From an uncultured Bacteroidales bacterium (GTDB lineage: Bacteria > Bacteroidota > Bacteroidia > Bacteroidales > Muribaculaceae), in contig UQDU01000025.1 of assembly GCA_900539915.1 (NCBI GenBank), positions 1 through 31,091 on the forward strand: a stretch of DNA of 31,091 bases, given 5' to 3'. Positions 13,673 to 22,390 of the stretch are shown here, in pieces. Made by a program: the position numbers and the translations under genes. Position 1 is the stretch's first letter. Every line of letters starts with the position of its first letter. A model generated the notes under the pieces. That model was not told the origin of the DNA. It saw nothing but the letters and a program-made list of their open reading frames with translations, and did no database searches.

Positions 13673-14665
13673 ATGGCTTCAGGCAATCCCATATACGACA
13701 AGATAAAACAGGCTCGCGCCTCGTTGACTACAGCGGCACGTTCTTCCAAAGGGAAGGACGTGCTTATGTATCTATTGTTCGTGGTGATTGCTTTCGTGTT
13801 CTGGGTGCTCCTGTCGCTTGATTCTGAAGTGACCAAGGATTACGAGGTGCCTATAGAGATTGCCGAGGTGCCTGACAGTGTGCATCTCCTGGGCAATGTC
13901 CCCTCGACTATCAATGTGTCGGTCAGAGGCAAAGGGGCGCAGCTGATTCGCTACGAGTGGGGTACAATGCCTAAGCTGTCGTTTAAATTCAAGGAATACG
14001 CTACACGCAAGGAGCGTATGTCTATATCACGCATACGTCTTGATGCTCGGCTGAGAGACTATTTCGGCAATGGTGTGGTCATCAATACTATCAAACCTGA
14101 TACTCTGGGCGTGGCTTATACCACTAATCCGGGTGTCAGAATGCCGTTGCATGTAGTGGCCGACATCAACCCTGATTTGCAGTACACGCTTAGCGGACCT
14201 GTGACGGCGAGCACGGATTCGGTGACCGTATATTCCATGACCGCTATTCCTGAGGATATGAAATATGTCGTGACCGAGCCTGTAAGTATTTCCGGCATTA
14301 AGGACACGGCTCAAATCAGTGTGGGTGTCCGCCCGGTGCCTAATGCCAAGATTGTACCTTCGACGGTCGAGGTGACTATCCCTGTAGAACCGCTGATATC
14401 CAAGCGTCGCCAGACCACGGTGGATGTGGTAGGTCTGCCTCCGCATACGTCTCTGATAACGTTCCCGTCAAAAGTCACGTTCACCTATCTTGTGCCCATG
14501 AGTGCCTATAATAAGGATTATCCGCTGAGAGCATATGTGGACTATGATGATGTCAATACTGTCACCAAGAAGATACCGGTGCGTATCGGTGCTGTGCCTC
14601 CGTTTTTCTCCGGAGTGACTGTGACACCTGACAGTGTGGAATACATTATAGAAAAGGCCGATTAG
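13673..14665 (+). CDS. YbbR-like domain protein
   Basis: A 330-residue protein with a cytoplasmic N-terminus, one membrane helix (about 26-43, LMYLLFVVIAFVFWVLLSL) and an extracytoplasmic part of repeated YbbR-like beta domains (for example TINVSVRGKG, VVTEPVSISG, TVEVTIPVEPL). Firmicute CdaR proteins with such repeats regulate the diadenylate cyclase CdaA; no cyclase gene is next to this one, so that role cannot be assumed. The stop is 15 bp before the coaE start, so the two are almost certainly co-transcribed. Confidence 0.85.
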   Translation: MASGNPIYDKIKQARASLTTAARSSKGKDVLMYLLFVVIAFVFWVLLSLDSEVTKDYEVPIEIAEVPDSVHLLGNVPSTINVSVRGKGAQLIRYEWGTMPKLSFKFKEYATRKERMSISRIRLDARLRDYFGNGVVINTIKPDTLGVAYTTNPGVRMPLHVVADINPDLQYTLSGPVTASTDSVTVYSMTAIPEDMKYVVTEPVSISGIKDTAQISVGVRPVPNAKIVPSTVEVTIPVEPLISKRRQTTVDVVGLPPHTSLITFPSKVTFTYLVPMSAYNKDYPLRAYVDYDDVNTVTKKIPVRIGAVPPFFSGVTVTPDSVEYIIEKAD

Positions 14666-14680
14666 GTGTCGGGGTTTCAT

Positions 14681-15265
14681 ATGGGACATATTGTAGCAAT
14701 AACCGGGGGCATAGGGTCAGGCAAGAGTGTGGTTTCTCGCATAGTCGCAGTGATGGGGATGATGGTATATGACTGCGACAGCCGTGCAAAACGCCTGATG
14801 GATACCTCCGATGAGATAAAAAGACGTATTGCATCCGAAATTTCGGAGGACTGTATCACTGATGATAACCGCATAGACAGGTCGCGGCTGTCAAAATGCG
14901 TGTTCAATGATGCTGCGGCTCTCACGACCCTTAACATGATAGTCCACGGGGCTGTAAGGGAAGATTTCAGACTGTGGTGCTGCAGGCATGCGGCTGAGCA
15001 TGTGTTGTTTGTGGAGACTGCAATCCTGTATCAGAGCGGCATGGATTCCATGGTTGACGAGGTGTGGGAGGTCTCGGCCTCCGAGCAGGTGCGCATAGCG
15101 CGTGTCATGGAGCGGAATAATCTCTCGGCGTCAGAAGTCAAGGCGCGTATCATGTCACAGGACGCCTATGTCCCCGGCCGCAAGCATCCGCGCGTCGTGC
15201 ATATTGATAACAACGGAGATGTCGCCTTGCTGCCGCAGATTCTAAATGCTGTTGCAGACTGTTGA
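14681..15265 (+). CDS. coaE: Dephospho-CoA kinase
   Basis: Last step of coenzyme A synthesis: ATP-dependent phosphorylation of the 3'-hydroxyl of dephospho-CoA. The 194-residue protein shows the P-loop GGIGSGKS (9-16), the substrate segment YDCDSRAKRLM, and VLFVETAILYQSGM corresponding to the family's PLLFE-type segment, followed by an Arg-rich part (ARVMERNNLSASEVKARI). I start at ATG 14681 (MGHIVAITGG); a GTG at 14666 would add five unlikely residues and abut the ybbR stop. Length is normal. It is the last gene of the nusB-yajC-ybbR-coaE run and ends in a hairpin shared with the convergent glycosyltransferase. Confidence 0.93.
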   Translation: MGHIVAITGGIGSGKSVVSRIVAVMGMMVYDCDSRAKRLMDTSDEIKRRIASEISEDCITDDNRIDRSRLSKCVFNDAAALTTLNMIVHGAVREDFRLWCCRHAAEHVLFVETAILYQSGMDSMVDEVWEVSASEQVRIARVMERNNLSASEVKARIMSQDAYVPGRKHPRVVHIDNNGDVALLPQILNAVADC

Positions 15266-15285
15266 AGCGGTAGGAAATGGGACAG

Positions 15286-15310
15286 TGAGCCGATGGCTAT
15301 AGCCGGCTCA
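15286..15310. terminator. Hairpin between coaE and the convergent glycosyltransferase
   Basis: TGAGCCG (15286-15292) pairs with CGGCTCA (15304-15310), and the loop itself contains GGCTATAGCC. The glycosyltransferase stop codon (15297-15299) lies in it. There is no strong T run, so its efficiency is uncertain. Confidence 0.5.
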
Positions 15311-16409
15311 TCCAGAAATCAAGGAAACGCTGCGCCACGATGTTGCAATCGTTATGTTTCTCTACAAACAGACGTGACTGGCGTCCTCGTTCGGCGATGA
15401 CCTCGGGGTGGGTTATGGTTTCTTCAATGGTGGCAATCAATCCCGGCATGTCAGTCGGCGCATTGATTATCGGCCGCAAAGAGGATTCGTTGATATAGTC
15501 GTAGTATTCGGGCTCGGCACCGCTGATTACATTGAGTCCGTAGGCCATGGCCATCAGAGCCGTAGTGGCAGGTGTGTAACTGTAGATTTGGTCCATGACC
15601 ACGTGTGAGCTGCGCATAAGGCTGATAAATTCCTTATAGGGCTTATTCTCTACGATGGTCAATTGTGCACGGTCAGGATGACGGGCTATGGCTTCGCGGG
15701 CAGCTTCCTCAAGCATGTCAGTGCCTTTCATAGGCATGCGGTAACGGTCCCGGCCAAGAAAAAGTTTGACTTTGTCTATGGTGGGGGATAGCTTCACCGG
15801 CTCAAATGCCGTCAGGTCGATGGGGATACCGCCGTAGGCCGATCGCTCGGGTCCTAAGGCTCTGCGCATGCCAAGTTCGTATTCATAAAGCACCGAAACA
15901 GCCCCGTCTATCCTGTCAAGTACATACCGCTGGTAGTCGACGAGCCGCGGCTCATGCCATTTTTCCCATAGGCCGGGGTTTAATTTGTTCCATGGTGAAG
16001 TCTCGCGTCCTATATGCCATTCTGAGTATTTCAATGGCGTGTCGGACGCAGATACCATGTCAAGGTATGCTATGTCGGTGCTCATGGCGGTCAGGAATAC
16101 TGAACCGTTCTCACGTTTCAGCCTGTCGAATATATGTCGCAGACGTTGTGGCCTGAGCTGTACGAAATTTATGTCGTTGAGAGCTACCACATCATATCCG
16201 CGCAGATATTTGTGCATCGGATAGAGCATTTTCCAGAAAAGCTGCATTCCGCCTATTTTACCGGGACTTCTCGTCAGGTCAAGGTCGCGGTCACATTGCA
16301 TCCATGCCGAACCGTCGGAGATAAGAGTGACCTCATGTCCGTGGTTGCGTAGGCCGGTTGCCAGGGTGCGGTGGCAATTGCTGTAGTCTCCGAGCAGAAG
16401 AATCTTCAT
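15297..16409 (-). CDS. Glycosyltransferase of GT-B fold (GT1/GT4-like)
   Basis: A 370-residue cytoplasmic enzyme transferring a sugar to an unknown acceptor. The N-terminus MKILLLGDYSNCHRTLATGL with the glycine-rich turn and GHEVTLIS is the first Rossmann half of GT-B enzymes. The second half (about 200-370) contains VKLFLGRDRYRMPMKGTD, the donor-site region VVMDQIYSYTPATTALMAMAYGLNVISG with EPEYYD, and a C-terminal helix. I start at 16409, directly after a good promoter; the longer reading begins upstream of that promoter. It is monocistronic and not in a visible polysaccharide cluster, so acceptor and donor remain unknown. Confidence 0.82.
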   Translation of the reverse strand: MKILLLGDYSNCHRTLATGLRNHGHEVTLISDGSAWMQCDRDLDLTRSPGKIGGMQLFWKMLYPMHKYLRGYDVVALNDINFVQLRPQRLRHIFDRLKRENGSVFLTAMSTDIAYLDMVSASDTPLKYSEWHIGRETSPWNKLNPGLWEKWHEPRLVDYQRYVLDRIDGAVSVLYEYELGMRRALGPERSAYGGIPIDLTAFEPVKLSPTIDKVKLFLGRDRYRMPMKGTDMLEEAAREAIARHPDRAQLTIVENKPYKEFISLMRSSHVVMDQIYSYTPATTALMAMAYGLNVISGAEPEYYDYINESSLRPIINAPTDMPGLIATIEETITHPEVIAERGRQSRLFVEKHNDCNIVAQRFLDFWMSRL

Positions 16410-16429
16410 TTTTTCATGCCTCTTTTCAG

Positions 16430-16460
16430 CAAAAGTAGGGAAATATGGATGTTTATGCAA
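16430..16460 (-). promoter_or_regulatory. Glycosyltransferase promoter
   Basis: On the minus strand TTG (16460-16458), a 20-nt spacer, TACTTTTG (16437-16430), then 20 nt to the ATG at 16409. This supports the short start. Confidence 0.65.
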
Positions 16461-16496
16461 GTCCGCAGAAAAAATCTGAAGTTTTATCCTGAAAAA

Positions 16497-16528
16497 TTTG
16501 CATCGTAACCAAAAATCCACTACCTTTG
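16497..16528 (+). promoter_or_regulatory. Promoter of tRNA-Ser
   Basis: TTTG at 16497-16500, a 20-nt spacer, TACCTTTG at 16521-16528, 20 nt before the tRNA. It is followed by the motif TTTGCACACGCAAACCAC (16525-16542) shared with tRNA-Cys. Confidence 0.75.
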
Positions 16529-16548
16529 CACACGCAAACCACAAGCAA

Positions 16549-16633
16549 GGAGAGATGGCAGAGTGGTCGATTGCGGCGGTCTTGAAAACCGTTGAGGGTC
16601 ACACCTCCGGGGGTTCGAATCCCTCTCTCTCCG
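16549..16633 (+). tRNA. tRNA-Ser (UGA)
   Basis: The acceptor stem GGAGAGA (16549-16555) pairs with TCTCTCC (16626-16632), with discriminator G. The anticodon loop is CTTGAAA, giving anticodon TGA. A long variable arm (about GAGGGTCACACCTC) is typical of serine tRNAs, and the T-arm contains GGTTCGAATCC. CCA is not encoded. Confidence 0.95.
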
Positions 16634-16669
16634 CTGAACTAACCGGACAAAACCGGACGGTAAGCAGAC

Positions 16670-16709
16670 AAGTCCCACAAATTCAATGATTTGTGGGACT
16701 TTTTTTTTA
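16670..16709 (+). terminator. Intrinsic terminator after tRNA-Ser
   Basis: AAGTCCCACAAAT (16670-16682) and its reverse complement (16689-16701) form a 13-bp stem with loop TCAATG, followed by a run of T residues to 16708. A textbook rho-independent terminator. Confidence 0.85.
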
Positions 16710-17002
16710 TCCCCTTGTGTCTGCCTTAAAGTACACCTTTTCGCCCCTAAAAGACAAAGTTCGTAACCTAACTCGTACCCCCGACAAACAAAAACGGAAA
16801 GGGGGTACAGAATGTCCGAAATTGGCGAAGTCCTGTCGCTATTTGGCGTGCCTGCATAGAACTCATTTTATATTATGTTTCATAGTAAAATTACTTTTTC
16901 TAAAGAGCTACGCAAACCTATGGAATATTGCGTCGCGGCAGGGTTTTGCATATTCTGGATTCCATTTCACTTTACATAGAATGGATGGGGCTTTGGTGGG
17001 AG
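16710..17002. other. Gene-free stretch between tRNA-Ser and the acyltransferase
   Basis: About 290 bases with no recognisable gene; the second half is AT-rich. The only structure I see is an inverted repeat GTACCCCC (16775-16782) / GGGGGTAC (16801-16808) with an 18-nt spacer. It lies just beyond a tRNA 3' end, a common integration site, but I see no integrase or duplicated tRNA 3' end. Confidence 0.4.
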
Positions 17003-18136
17003 CTATGCGGATTCTATGGGGTCGGTGGCGGGACGGGGGGATTGTGACTTGATGAAGGCGCGGACTTTGTTGTAGCAATAGATGCAGGCGATGGGCAAGG
17101 CTACGCCGGCTATGCTGTAGAGAATCCAGAAGCAGTCGGCAGGGGCGTAGTCGTGGATGACCATGTGGCATCCTATCTGCGCAGGGTCAAGGGAGAACCA
17201 CCAGATTTTTATCAGGCTGACGGCTTTGAATGCTATTATGTGGAATACGTAGATGTAGAGGGTCATGACGCCGCAGTAGGTCAGGAACCGCCGGGCTATG
17301 CTTCCACTGTCGGTCAGCCAGAGGGCTATGCGGTCAAGTACGAGGAAACCGGCCAGTCCGGTCAGTGGAAGTGTCAGCACGTCATTCATCTGAGGGGTGA
17401 GATTCATCCCTTTCCAGTGGTAAAACGCGCCTACGCACAGGAATCCTACGAGGAGGAAGAACTGCCATATCCTGAGCGTGTATCTTGACAGCAGAGTGCG
17501 TATGACCGGGCCCATGCTGAAGAAAAACAGACCCCACGTCTCGCGTATGCCTCCCTGGACGATGGTGGGTATCCGCAGTCCGAAATCTATTTTTATCATT
17601 GCAAAAACCAACGAGGCCGCTCCGATTATGGCTGAAATCCATATCAGGGAGATGCGCGGATAGAAATGCCGCAGCAGCTTTGTCAGAATCAGATACACTA
17701 CCGATACCACAAGCAACGCCCTGAAAAACCAGAATGCGCCGGCGAGAAATTCGTCATAGCCTCCCATGGAAAACAGGATGAGGAAAAACCGCTGTACAAA
17801 CTGCGACAGGTTATATGGATGTGTGACTCCGCCCTGCACGTTGCCGTATTCCTCGTTGAGGATACCGATCGAAAACATCAGGTTATGGATGACGAGGAAG
17901 AACAATGCCCACTTGACAAACGGCAGATAGAGCCCTTTGGCGCGTCGCTTGACATAGCCATAGGGGTCCTGGAGGTTGGCCTCCTTGAAGAAGTAGCCGG
18001 CAGCGATGAAGAATACCGGCATGTGGAAGAGGTATATGAAATTGGTGATGATGCTGTAGGCTTCGGCGTGGCCGATGACCATGAGGATGATGGCGAGGCC
18101 TTTGACGATAGCTATGCGGTCGTTGCGGTGGTTCAT
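17003..18136 (-). CDS. Membrane acyltransferase (acyltransferase family 3)
   Basis: A 377-residue integral membrane protein of the family that O-acylates sugars or other envelope molecules. The N-terminal motif IAIVKGLAIILMVIGHAEAY carries the conserved His23, and IYLFHMPVFFIAAGYFF (about 34-50) is the second family segment. About ten hydrophobic helices follow to near residue 365, with a short basic C-terminus. I start at 18136; the longer reading passes through the -7 box and would add a 25-residue leader without support. It is monocistronic. The substrate is unknown. Confidence 0.85.
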   Translation of the reverse strand: MNHRNDRIAIVKGLAIILMVIGHAEAYSIITNFIYLFHMPVFFIAAGYFFKEANLQDPYGYVKRRAKGLYLPFVKWALFFLVIHNLMFSIGILNEEYGNVQGGVTHPYNLSQFVQRFFLILFSMGGYDEFLAGAFWFFRALLVVSVVYLILTKLLRHFYPRISLIWISAIIGAASLVFAMIKIDFGLRIPTIVQGGIRETWGLFFFSMGPVIRTLLSRYTLRIWQFFLLVGFLCVGAFYHWKGMNLTPQMNDVLTLPLTGLAGFLVLDRIALWLTDSGSIARRFLTYCGVMTLYIYVFHIIAFKAVSLIKIWWFSLDPAQIGCHMVIHDYAPADCFWILYSIAGVALPIACIYCYNKVRAFIKSQSPRPATDPIESA

Positions 18137-18141
18137 AATGG

Positions 18142-18149
18142 CAAAGTTA
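18142..18149 (-). promoter_or_regulatory. -7 box immediately before the acyltransferase start
   Basis: TAACTTTG on the minus strand, then 5 nt (CCATT) and the ATG at 18136. No clear TTTG at 19-21 nt upstream. The mutB terminator lies about 35 nt further upstream. Confidence 0.5.
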
Positions 18150-18184
18150 GCAATTATCGCTGCAAGTGGCGGCGTTGACGGGAG

Positions 18185-18227
18185 CAAAAAATAGTCGGAG
18201 GGCAGCCGCAATCGGCTGCCCTCCGAC
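18185..18227 (-). terminator. Intrinsic terminator of the mutA-mutB operon
   Basis: GTCGGAGGGCAGCCG (18194-18208) and its exact reverse complement (18213-18227) form a 15-bp GC-rich stem with loop CAAT. On the minus strand it is followed by TATTTTTTG. It starts 23 nt after the mutB stop codon. Confidence 0.85.
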
Positions 18228-18249
18228 GGGTATGGTGTGATGTCAGTTA

Positions 18250-20391
18250 TTATTCCTCGTTGTTGAGGATTTCGAGCATCTTGATGGCACTTGCAGGGAT
18301 GCGTGTGCCGGGACCGAAGATGGCTGCGACACCGGCTTTGTAGAGGAAGTCGTAGTCCTGGGCAGGGATTACACCGCCGGCAGTCACGAGGATGTCCTCA
18401 CGGCCGAGCTTCTTAAGCTCTTCGATAACCTGGGGGATGAGGGTCTTGTGACCTGCGGCGAGTGATGACACGCCGAGGATGTGGACGTCGTTTTCCACAG
18501 CCTGACGGGCAGCCTCGGCCGGAGTCTGGAACAGGGGACCCATGTCCACGTCAAATCCGCAGTCGGCATAACCGGTGGCCACAACCTTGGCACCGCGGTC
18601 ATGTCCGTCCTGGCCCATCTTGGCTATCATAATACGGGGTTGACGACCTTCGCGCTTGGCGAAATCTTCACACATCTGCTGAGCCTTCACGAAGTCGGGG
18701 TCAGACTTGGTTTCTGCTGAGTACACGCCTGAAATTGTTCTGATTACTGCTTTATAACGGCCTACGACCTCTTCGCAGGCATCTGAAATCTCTCCGAGGG
18801 TGGCACGGAGTCCGGCGGCCTTGACAGCGAGGTCAAGGAGATTGCCCTTCTTGGTGCGGACACACTCGGTGATGTCGGCCAAAGCTTTCTTGACGGCCTC
18901 CTCATCGCGATGTGCCTTGACATCGTTGAGACGCTCTATCTGCTCTGTGCGCACCTGAGTGTTGTCGATTTCGAGTATGTCGATGGGGTCTTCGTGGTCA
19001 AGACGATACTTGTTGATGCCGACGATGGTCTGCTTGCCGGAGTCAATGCGGGCCTGTGTACGTGCGGCTGCCTCCTCGATGCGGAGTTTGGGCAGACCGG
19101 TCTCGATAGCCTTGGCCATGCCGCCGAGTTTCTCGATTTCCTGGATATGCTCCCATGCGCGGTGTGCGATTTCGTTGGTGAGGGCCTCCACGTAGTATGA
19201 ACCGGCCCAAGGGTCAACCTGCTTGGTGACCATGGTCTCCTCCTGGATGTAGATCTGGGTGTTACGTGCGATACGTGCCGAGAAGTCGGTGGGGAGGGCG
19301 ATAGCCTCGTCAAGCGCGTTGGTGTGGAGCGACTGTGTGTGTCCGAGAGCGGCACCCATAGCCTCGATACATGTACGGCCTACGTTGTTGAAGGGATCCT
19401 GTTCGGTCAGAGACCAGCCTGATGTCTGCGAGTGTGTGCGCAGAGCGAGCGACTTGGGATTCTTGGGGTTGAACTGCTTGACAATCTTGGCCCAGAGCAT
19501 ACGGGCTGCACGCATCTTGGCCACTTCCATGAAGAAGTTCATGCCGATAGCCCAGAAGAACGACAGACGGGGAGCGAAAGCATCGATGTCCATGCCGGCA
19601 TTGACACCTGCGCGCAGGTATTCAAGACCGTCGGCCAGAGTATAGGCCAGCTCGATGTCACATGTCGCACCGGCTTCCTGCATGTGGTAGCCCGAGATGG
19701 AGATGGAGTTGAACTTGGGCATATTCTGAGAAGTGTACTCGAATATGTCGGCGATGATGCGCATCGAAAACTCCGGGGGATATATATAGGTGTTGCGCAC
19801 CATGAATTCCTTGAGGATGTCGTTCTGGATAGTTCCGGCCATCTCGTCGAGTTTGGCACCCTGCTCGAGACCAGCGTTGATGTAGAAAGCAAGCACTGGG
19901 AGCACTGCGCCGTTCATGGTCATTGACACGGACATCTTGTTGAGGGGTATGCCGTCAAAGAGCACCTTCATGTCCTCAAGCGAGCAGATGGATACACCTG
20001 CCTTGCCGACGTCGCCTACCACACGGGGATGGTCTGCATCGTAGCCGCGGTGTGTGGCGAGGTCAAATGCCACTGAGAGGCCTTTCTGTCCCGAGGCGAG
20101 GTTGCGGCGGTAGAATGCGTTACTCTCGGCGGCTGTGGAGAATCCGGCATACTGGCGGATGGTCCAGGGACGCAGCGGATACATCGCGCTGTACGGTCCG
20201 CGGAGGAAAGGCGGTATGCCTGACACATAGTTGAGGTGTTCGAGACCTTCAAGGTCTTTCTTGGTATATACAGGCTTGACGGGGATGAGTTCCGGAGTAA
20301 GCCAGTCTTCACCTGCGCTTGCTGCCACACCTGCATGCTGGGCTGCGAAAGCGTCTTGTGTGATATTTATATTTTTAAAATCGGGTTTCAT
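18250..20391 (-). CDS. mutB: Methylmalonyl-CoA mutase large (catalytic) subunit
   Basis: Interconverts succinyl-CoA and methylmalonyl-CoA with adenosylcobalamin, the key step of succinate-to-propionate fermentation in Bacteroidales. The 713-residue protein has the N-terminal substrate-binding TIM barrel (about 60-420; YAGFSTAAESNAFYRRNL, SVAFDLATHRGYDADHPRV) and the C-terminal cobalamin domain (about 575-710) with DGHDRG at 595-600, whose His597 ligates cobalt, followed by the GVSSL and TAGG segments. Length is normal for the catalytic subunit. It is 32 bp downstream of the small-subunit gene and clearly co-transcribed. No epimerase or decarboxylase gene is adjacent. Confidence 0.97.
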   Translation of the reverse strand: MKPDFKNINITQDAFAAQHAGVAASAGEDWLTPELIPVKPVYTKKDLEGLEHLNYVSGIPPFLRGPYSAMYPLRPWTIRQYAGFSTAAESNAFYRRNLASGQKGLSVAFDLATHRGYDADHPRVVGDVGKAGVSICSLEDMKVLFDGIPLNKMSVSMTMNGAVLPVLAFYINAGLEQGAKLDEMAGTIQNDILKEFMVRNTYIYPPEFSMRIIADIFEYTSQNMPKFNSISISGYHMQEAGATCDIELAYTLADGLEYLRAGVNAGMDIDAFAPRLSFFWAIGMNFFMEVAKMRAARMLWAKIVKQFNPKNPKSLALRTHSQTSGWSLTEQDPFNNVGRTCIEAMGAALGHTQSLHTNALDEAIALPTDFSARIARNTQIYIQEETMVTKQVDPWAGSYYVEALTNEIAHRAWEHIQEIEKLGGMAKAIETGLPKLRIEEAAARTQARIDSGKQTIVGINKYRLDHEDPIDILEIDNTQVRTEQIERLNDVKAHRDEEAVKKALADITECVRTKKGNLLDLAVKAAGLRATLGEISDACEEVVGRYKAVIRTISGVYSAETKSDPDFVKAQQMCEDFAKREGRQPRIMIAKMGQDGHDRGAKVVATGYADCGFDVDMGPLFQTPAEAARQAVENDVHILGVSSLAAGHKTLIPQVIEELKKLGREDILVTAGGVIPAQDYDFLYKAGVAAIFGPGTRIPASAIKMLEILNNEE

Positions 20392-20423
20392 CTATATTAT
20401 AGAATTGAGTGGAAAGAGGCTTA

Positions 20424-22265
20424 TTACTTAAGAAGACGGGAATTGAAGTCACGGAGAGTGTCAAGCACGTTGCAGCGCACATGGATGAAATCCTTGATGC
20501 CCTCGGCCTGGAGCTGCTCCATGCAGGCAGGTGCACCTGCCACTACAAACTCTGCACGGCCATTGAGATACTTGAACGCCTTGGGAGCGAGTTCGGCATA
20601 CTCGTCGTCGCTTGAGCAGAGCACCACTACATCGGCGCCTTTCTCCATGGCGGCGTCAACGCCGGCTTCTACGGTGTCGAAACCGAGATTGTCGATAATC
20701 TCATATCCGGCGCAGCCGAAGAAGTTGGTGGAGAACTGGGCGCGGGCCAGACGCATGGCCAGATTGCCGATGGTGAGCATGAACACCTTCGGGCGGTGTG
20801 AAGCCGCTTCAGTAGAGAGGCGCAGCTGCTCGAAGTCGCTGGCGGCACGGCTCTTGTTGAGACCTTCGCCTGACTCGGCTGCCTCGTCGTGGTGACATCC
20901 GCATGAGCATCCGCTGTTTTCTATCTTCTGTGCTGCGGTCTCGTTGATGTTGGGGAACTGGTTGGTACCCAGCAGAATCTCCTTGCGACGGGCCACATCG
21001 GTGTGACGCTTGGCATTGGATTCGTTGACGGCCTTCTGGATTGCGCCTTCGTTGACCATCTTGAGGAAACCGCCTTGCTCGTCGACCGAAAGGAAGAGCT
21101 TCCATGCCTCCTCCGCGATGGCTACTGTCAGGTGCTCCACGTAATATGAACCGCCGGCAGGGTCGACCACCTTGTCGAGGTGGCTTTCCTCCTTGAGCAG
21201 GAACTGCTGATTGCGAGCGATGCGCTCCGAGAAGTCATCGGGGGTCTTGTAGGGAGTGTCAAACGGGGTAGAGGTGATGGAGTCCACACCTGCGAGAGCT
21301 GCCGACATGGCTTCGGTCTGGCTGCGGAGCAGGTTGACGTGTGCGTCATATATGGTCTGGTTGAATCGGGATGTCGTAGCGTGGACATGCATCTTGGCAG
21401 CTTCCTTGTCAGCACCATACTGAGCCACGATCTGAGCCCAGAGCATACGGGCGGCGCGGAATTTAGCAAGCTCCATGAAGTAGTTGGAGCTGACGCCCAT
21501 GTTGAACTTGATGCGGCTGGCCACTTCGTCGGCGCTGTATCCGGCATCAGTCATCATGGTCATCCACATGGCACCCCAAGAGAGGGCATAGCCGAGCTCC
21601 TGATAGATGTAGGCACCGGCGTTGCTGAGCATGTCGGAGTTGACAGCGAGCACCTTGAGCGCAGGTACATCCTTGACAGCATCCATAAGGGTTGAGGCTT
21701 CCTTGACGATGTCGCCGGGGAATTCTGTGCCATGGTTGAGCGGACGGCGCAGAGGGTTGAAGTTGATGGAGCCGCGGAATGTATCGGCAGCATTTTCTTT
21801 CTTTATGATGGAAACCAACTCCGTCGCTACGGCTACGGCCTTGCGCGGACAGCATGTAAGGTTGATTTCGACGGTCTTGAGGTCGATGCCCTTGAGCAGA
21901 ACGGCTACATCTGACGGTTCTTTGACCGAGAAACCGAGGGAGGTCACGCCCTTGCCGAGGACTTCGGTGGCCTTGGCATTCGCAGCGGCTGCATCGTCGG
22001 CGATGATTTCCTGACGTGTGAGCCAGTCATTGGTGTTGCGGATACCGCGGATGTAGGGAAATTCACCGGGGAGTACATCGGTGGTCTTGAGATTTTCAAT
22101 GTCCTCTGCACGGTACATGGGCTGGAGGTTGAAGCCTTCATTTGTACGCCATACCAGTTTCTTGTCAAATGGCGCACCTTTGAGGTCTGTCTCGACTTTA
22201 GCTTTCCATTCGGCGGTAGAAATAGGAGGAAATTGTTCAAATAATTTTTCTTTGCTTTCTGCCAT
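20424..22265 (-). CDS. mutA: Methylmalonyl-CoA mutase small subunit
   Basis: The non-catalytic partner of MutB. The 613-residue protein keeps the barrel (about 30-440; SINFNPLRRPL, VVDPAGGSYYVEHLT) and a cobalamin-like C-terminal domain (about 492-610), but the DxHxxG cobalt-binding motif is replaced by IGNLAMRLAR (499-508), as expected for a small subunit. The linker between them holds a Cys/His-rich patch, CSCGCHH at 453-459, followed by acidic residues. The start at 22265 is the first codon of MAESKEKLFEQFPP and follows a 67-nt leader from the -7 box at 22333-22340. It is the first gene of the two-gene operon. Confidence 0.94.
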   Translation of the reverse strand: MAESKEKLFEQFPPISTAEWKAKVETDLKGAPFDKKLVWRTNEGFNLQPMYRAEDIENLKTTDVLPGEFPYIRGIRNTNDWLTRQEIIADDAAAANAKATEVLGKGVTSLGFSVKEPSDVAVLLKGIDLKTVEINLTCCPRKAVAVATELVSIIKKENAADTFRGSINFNPLRRPLNHGTEFPGDIVKEASTLMDAVKDVPALKVLAVNSDMLSNAGAYIYQELGYALSWGAMWMTMMTDAGYSADEVASRIKFNMGVSSNYFMELAKFRAARMLWAQIVAQYGADKEAAKMHVHATTSRFNQTIYDAHVNLLRSQTEAMSAALAGVDSITSTPFDTPYKTPDDFSERIARNQQFLLKEESHLDKVVDPAGGSYYVEHLTVAIAEEAWKLFLSVDEQGGFLKMVNEGAIQKAVNESNAKRHTDVARRKEILLGTNQFPNINETAAQKIENSGCSCGCHHDEAAESGEGLNKSRAASDFEQLRLSTEAASHRPKVFMLTIGNLAMRLARAQFSTNFFGCAGYEIIDNLGFDTVEAGVDAAMEKGADVVVLCSSDDEYAELAPKAFKYLNGRAEFVVAGAPACMEQLQAEGIKDFIHVRCNVLDTLRDFNSRLLK

Positions 22266-22332
22266 GGTGTGTGTTAATTGATAAAATGCGTTGTGAACCT
22301 TGTAATAGCTTATAAGGCGGTTTTTTACGAAG

Positions 22333-22340
22333 CAAATGTA
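22333..22340 (-). promoter_or_regulatory. -7 box of the mutA-mutB operon
   Basis: TACATTTG on the minus strand, 67 nt before the mutA start. I see no cobalamin riboswitch in the leader, which is too short for one. Confidence 0.45.
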
Positions 22341-22390
22341 CGAAATTTTGCCGTATGATGAAATAATTTAGCTAAAATTACGAAGCAAGC

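Noticed and set aside
14666..14680. GTG start for coaE directly after the ybbR stop
   Set aside because: The ATG at 14681 gives the normal N-terminus just before the P-loop; the added residues are not family-like.
16710..17002. Possible integrated-element scar beyond tRNA-Ser
   Set aside because: The position next to a tRNA 3' end is suggestive, but there is no duplicated tRNA end, integrase fragment or second att site in the window.
20236..20895. 219-residue plus-strand ORF opposite the mutA/mutB junction
   Set aside because: Antisense to two clearly identified subunit genes; no promoter and no recognisable domain.
20392..22390. Cobalamin riboswitch in front of mutA-mutB
   Set aside because: The leader from the -7 box to the start is only about 67 nt, too short, and no B12-box-like sequence is visible.
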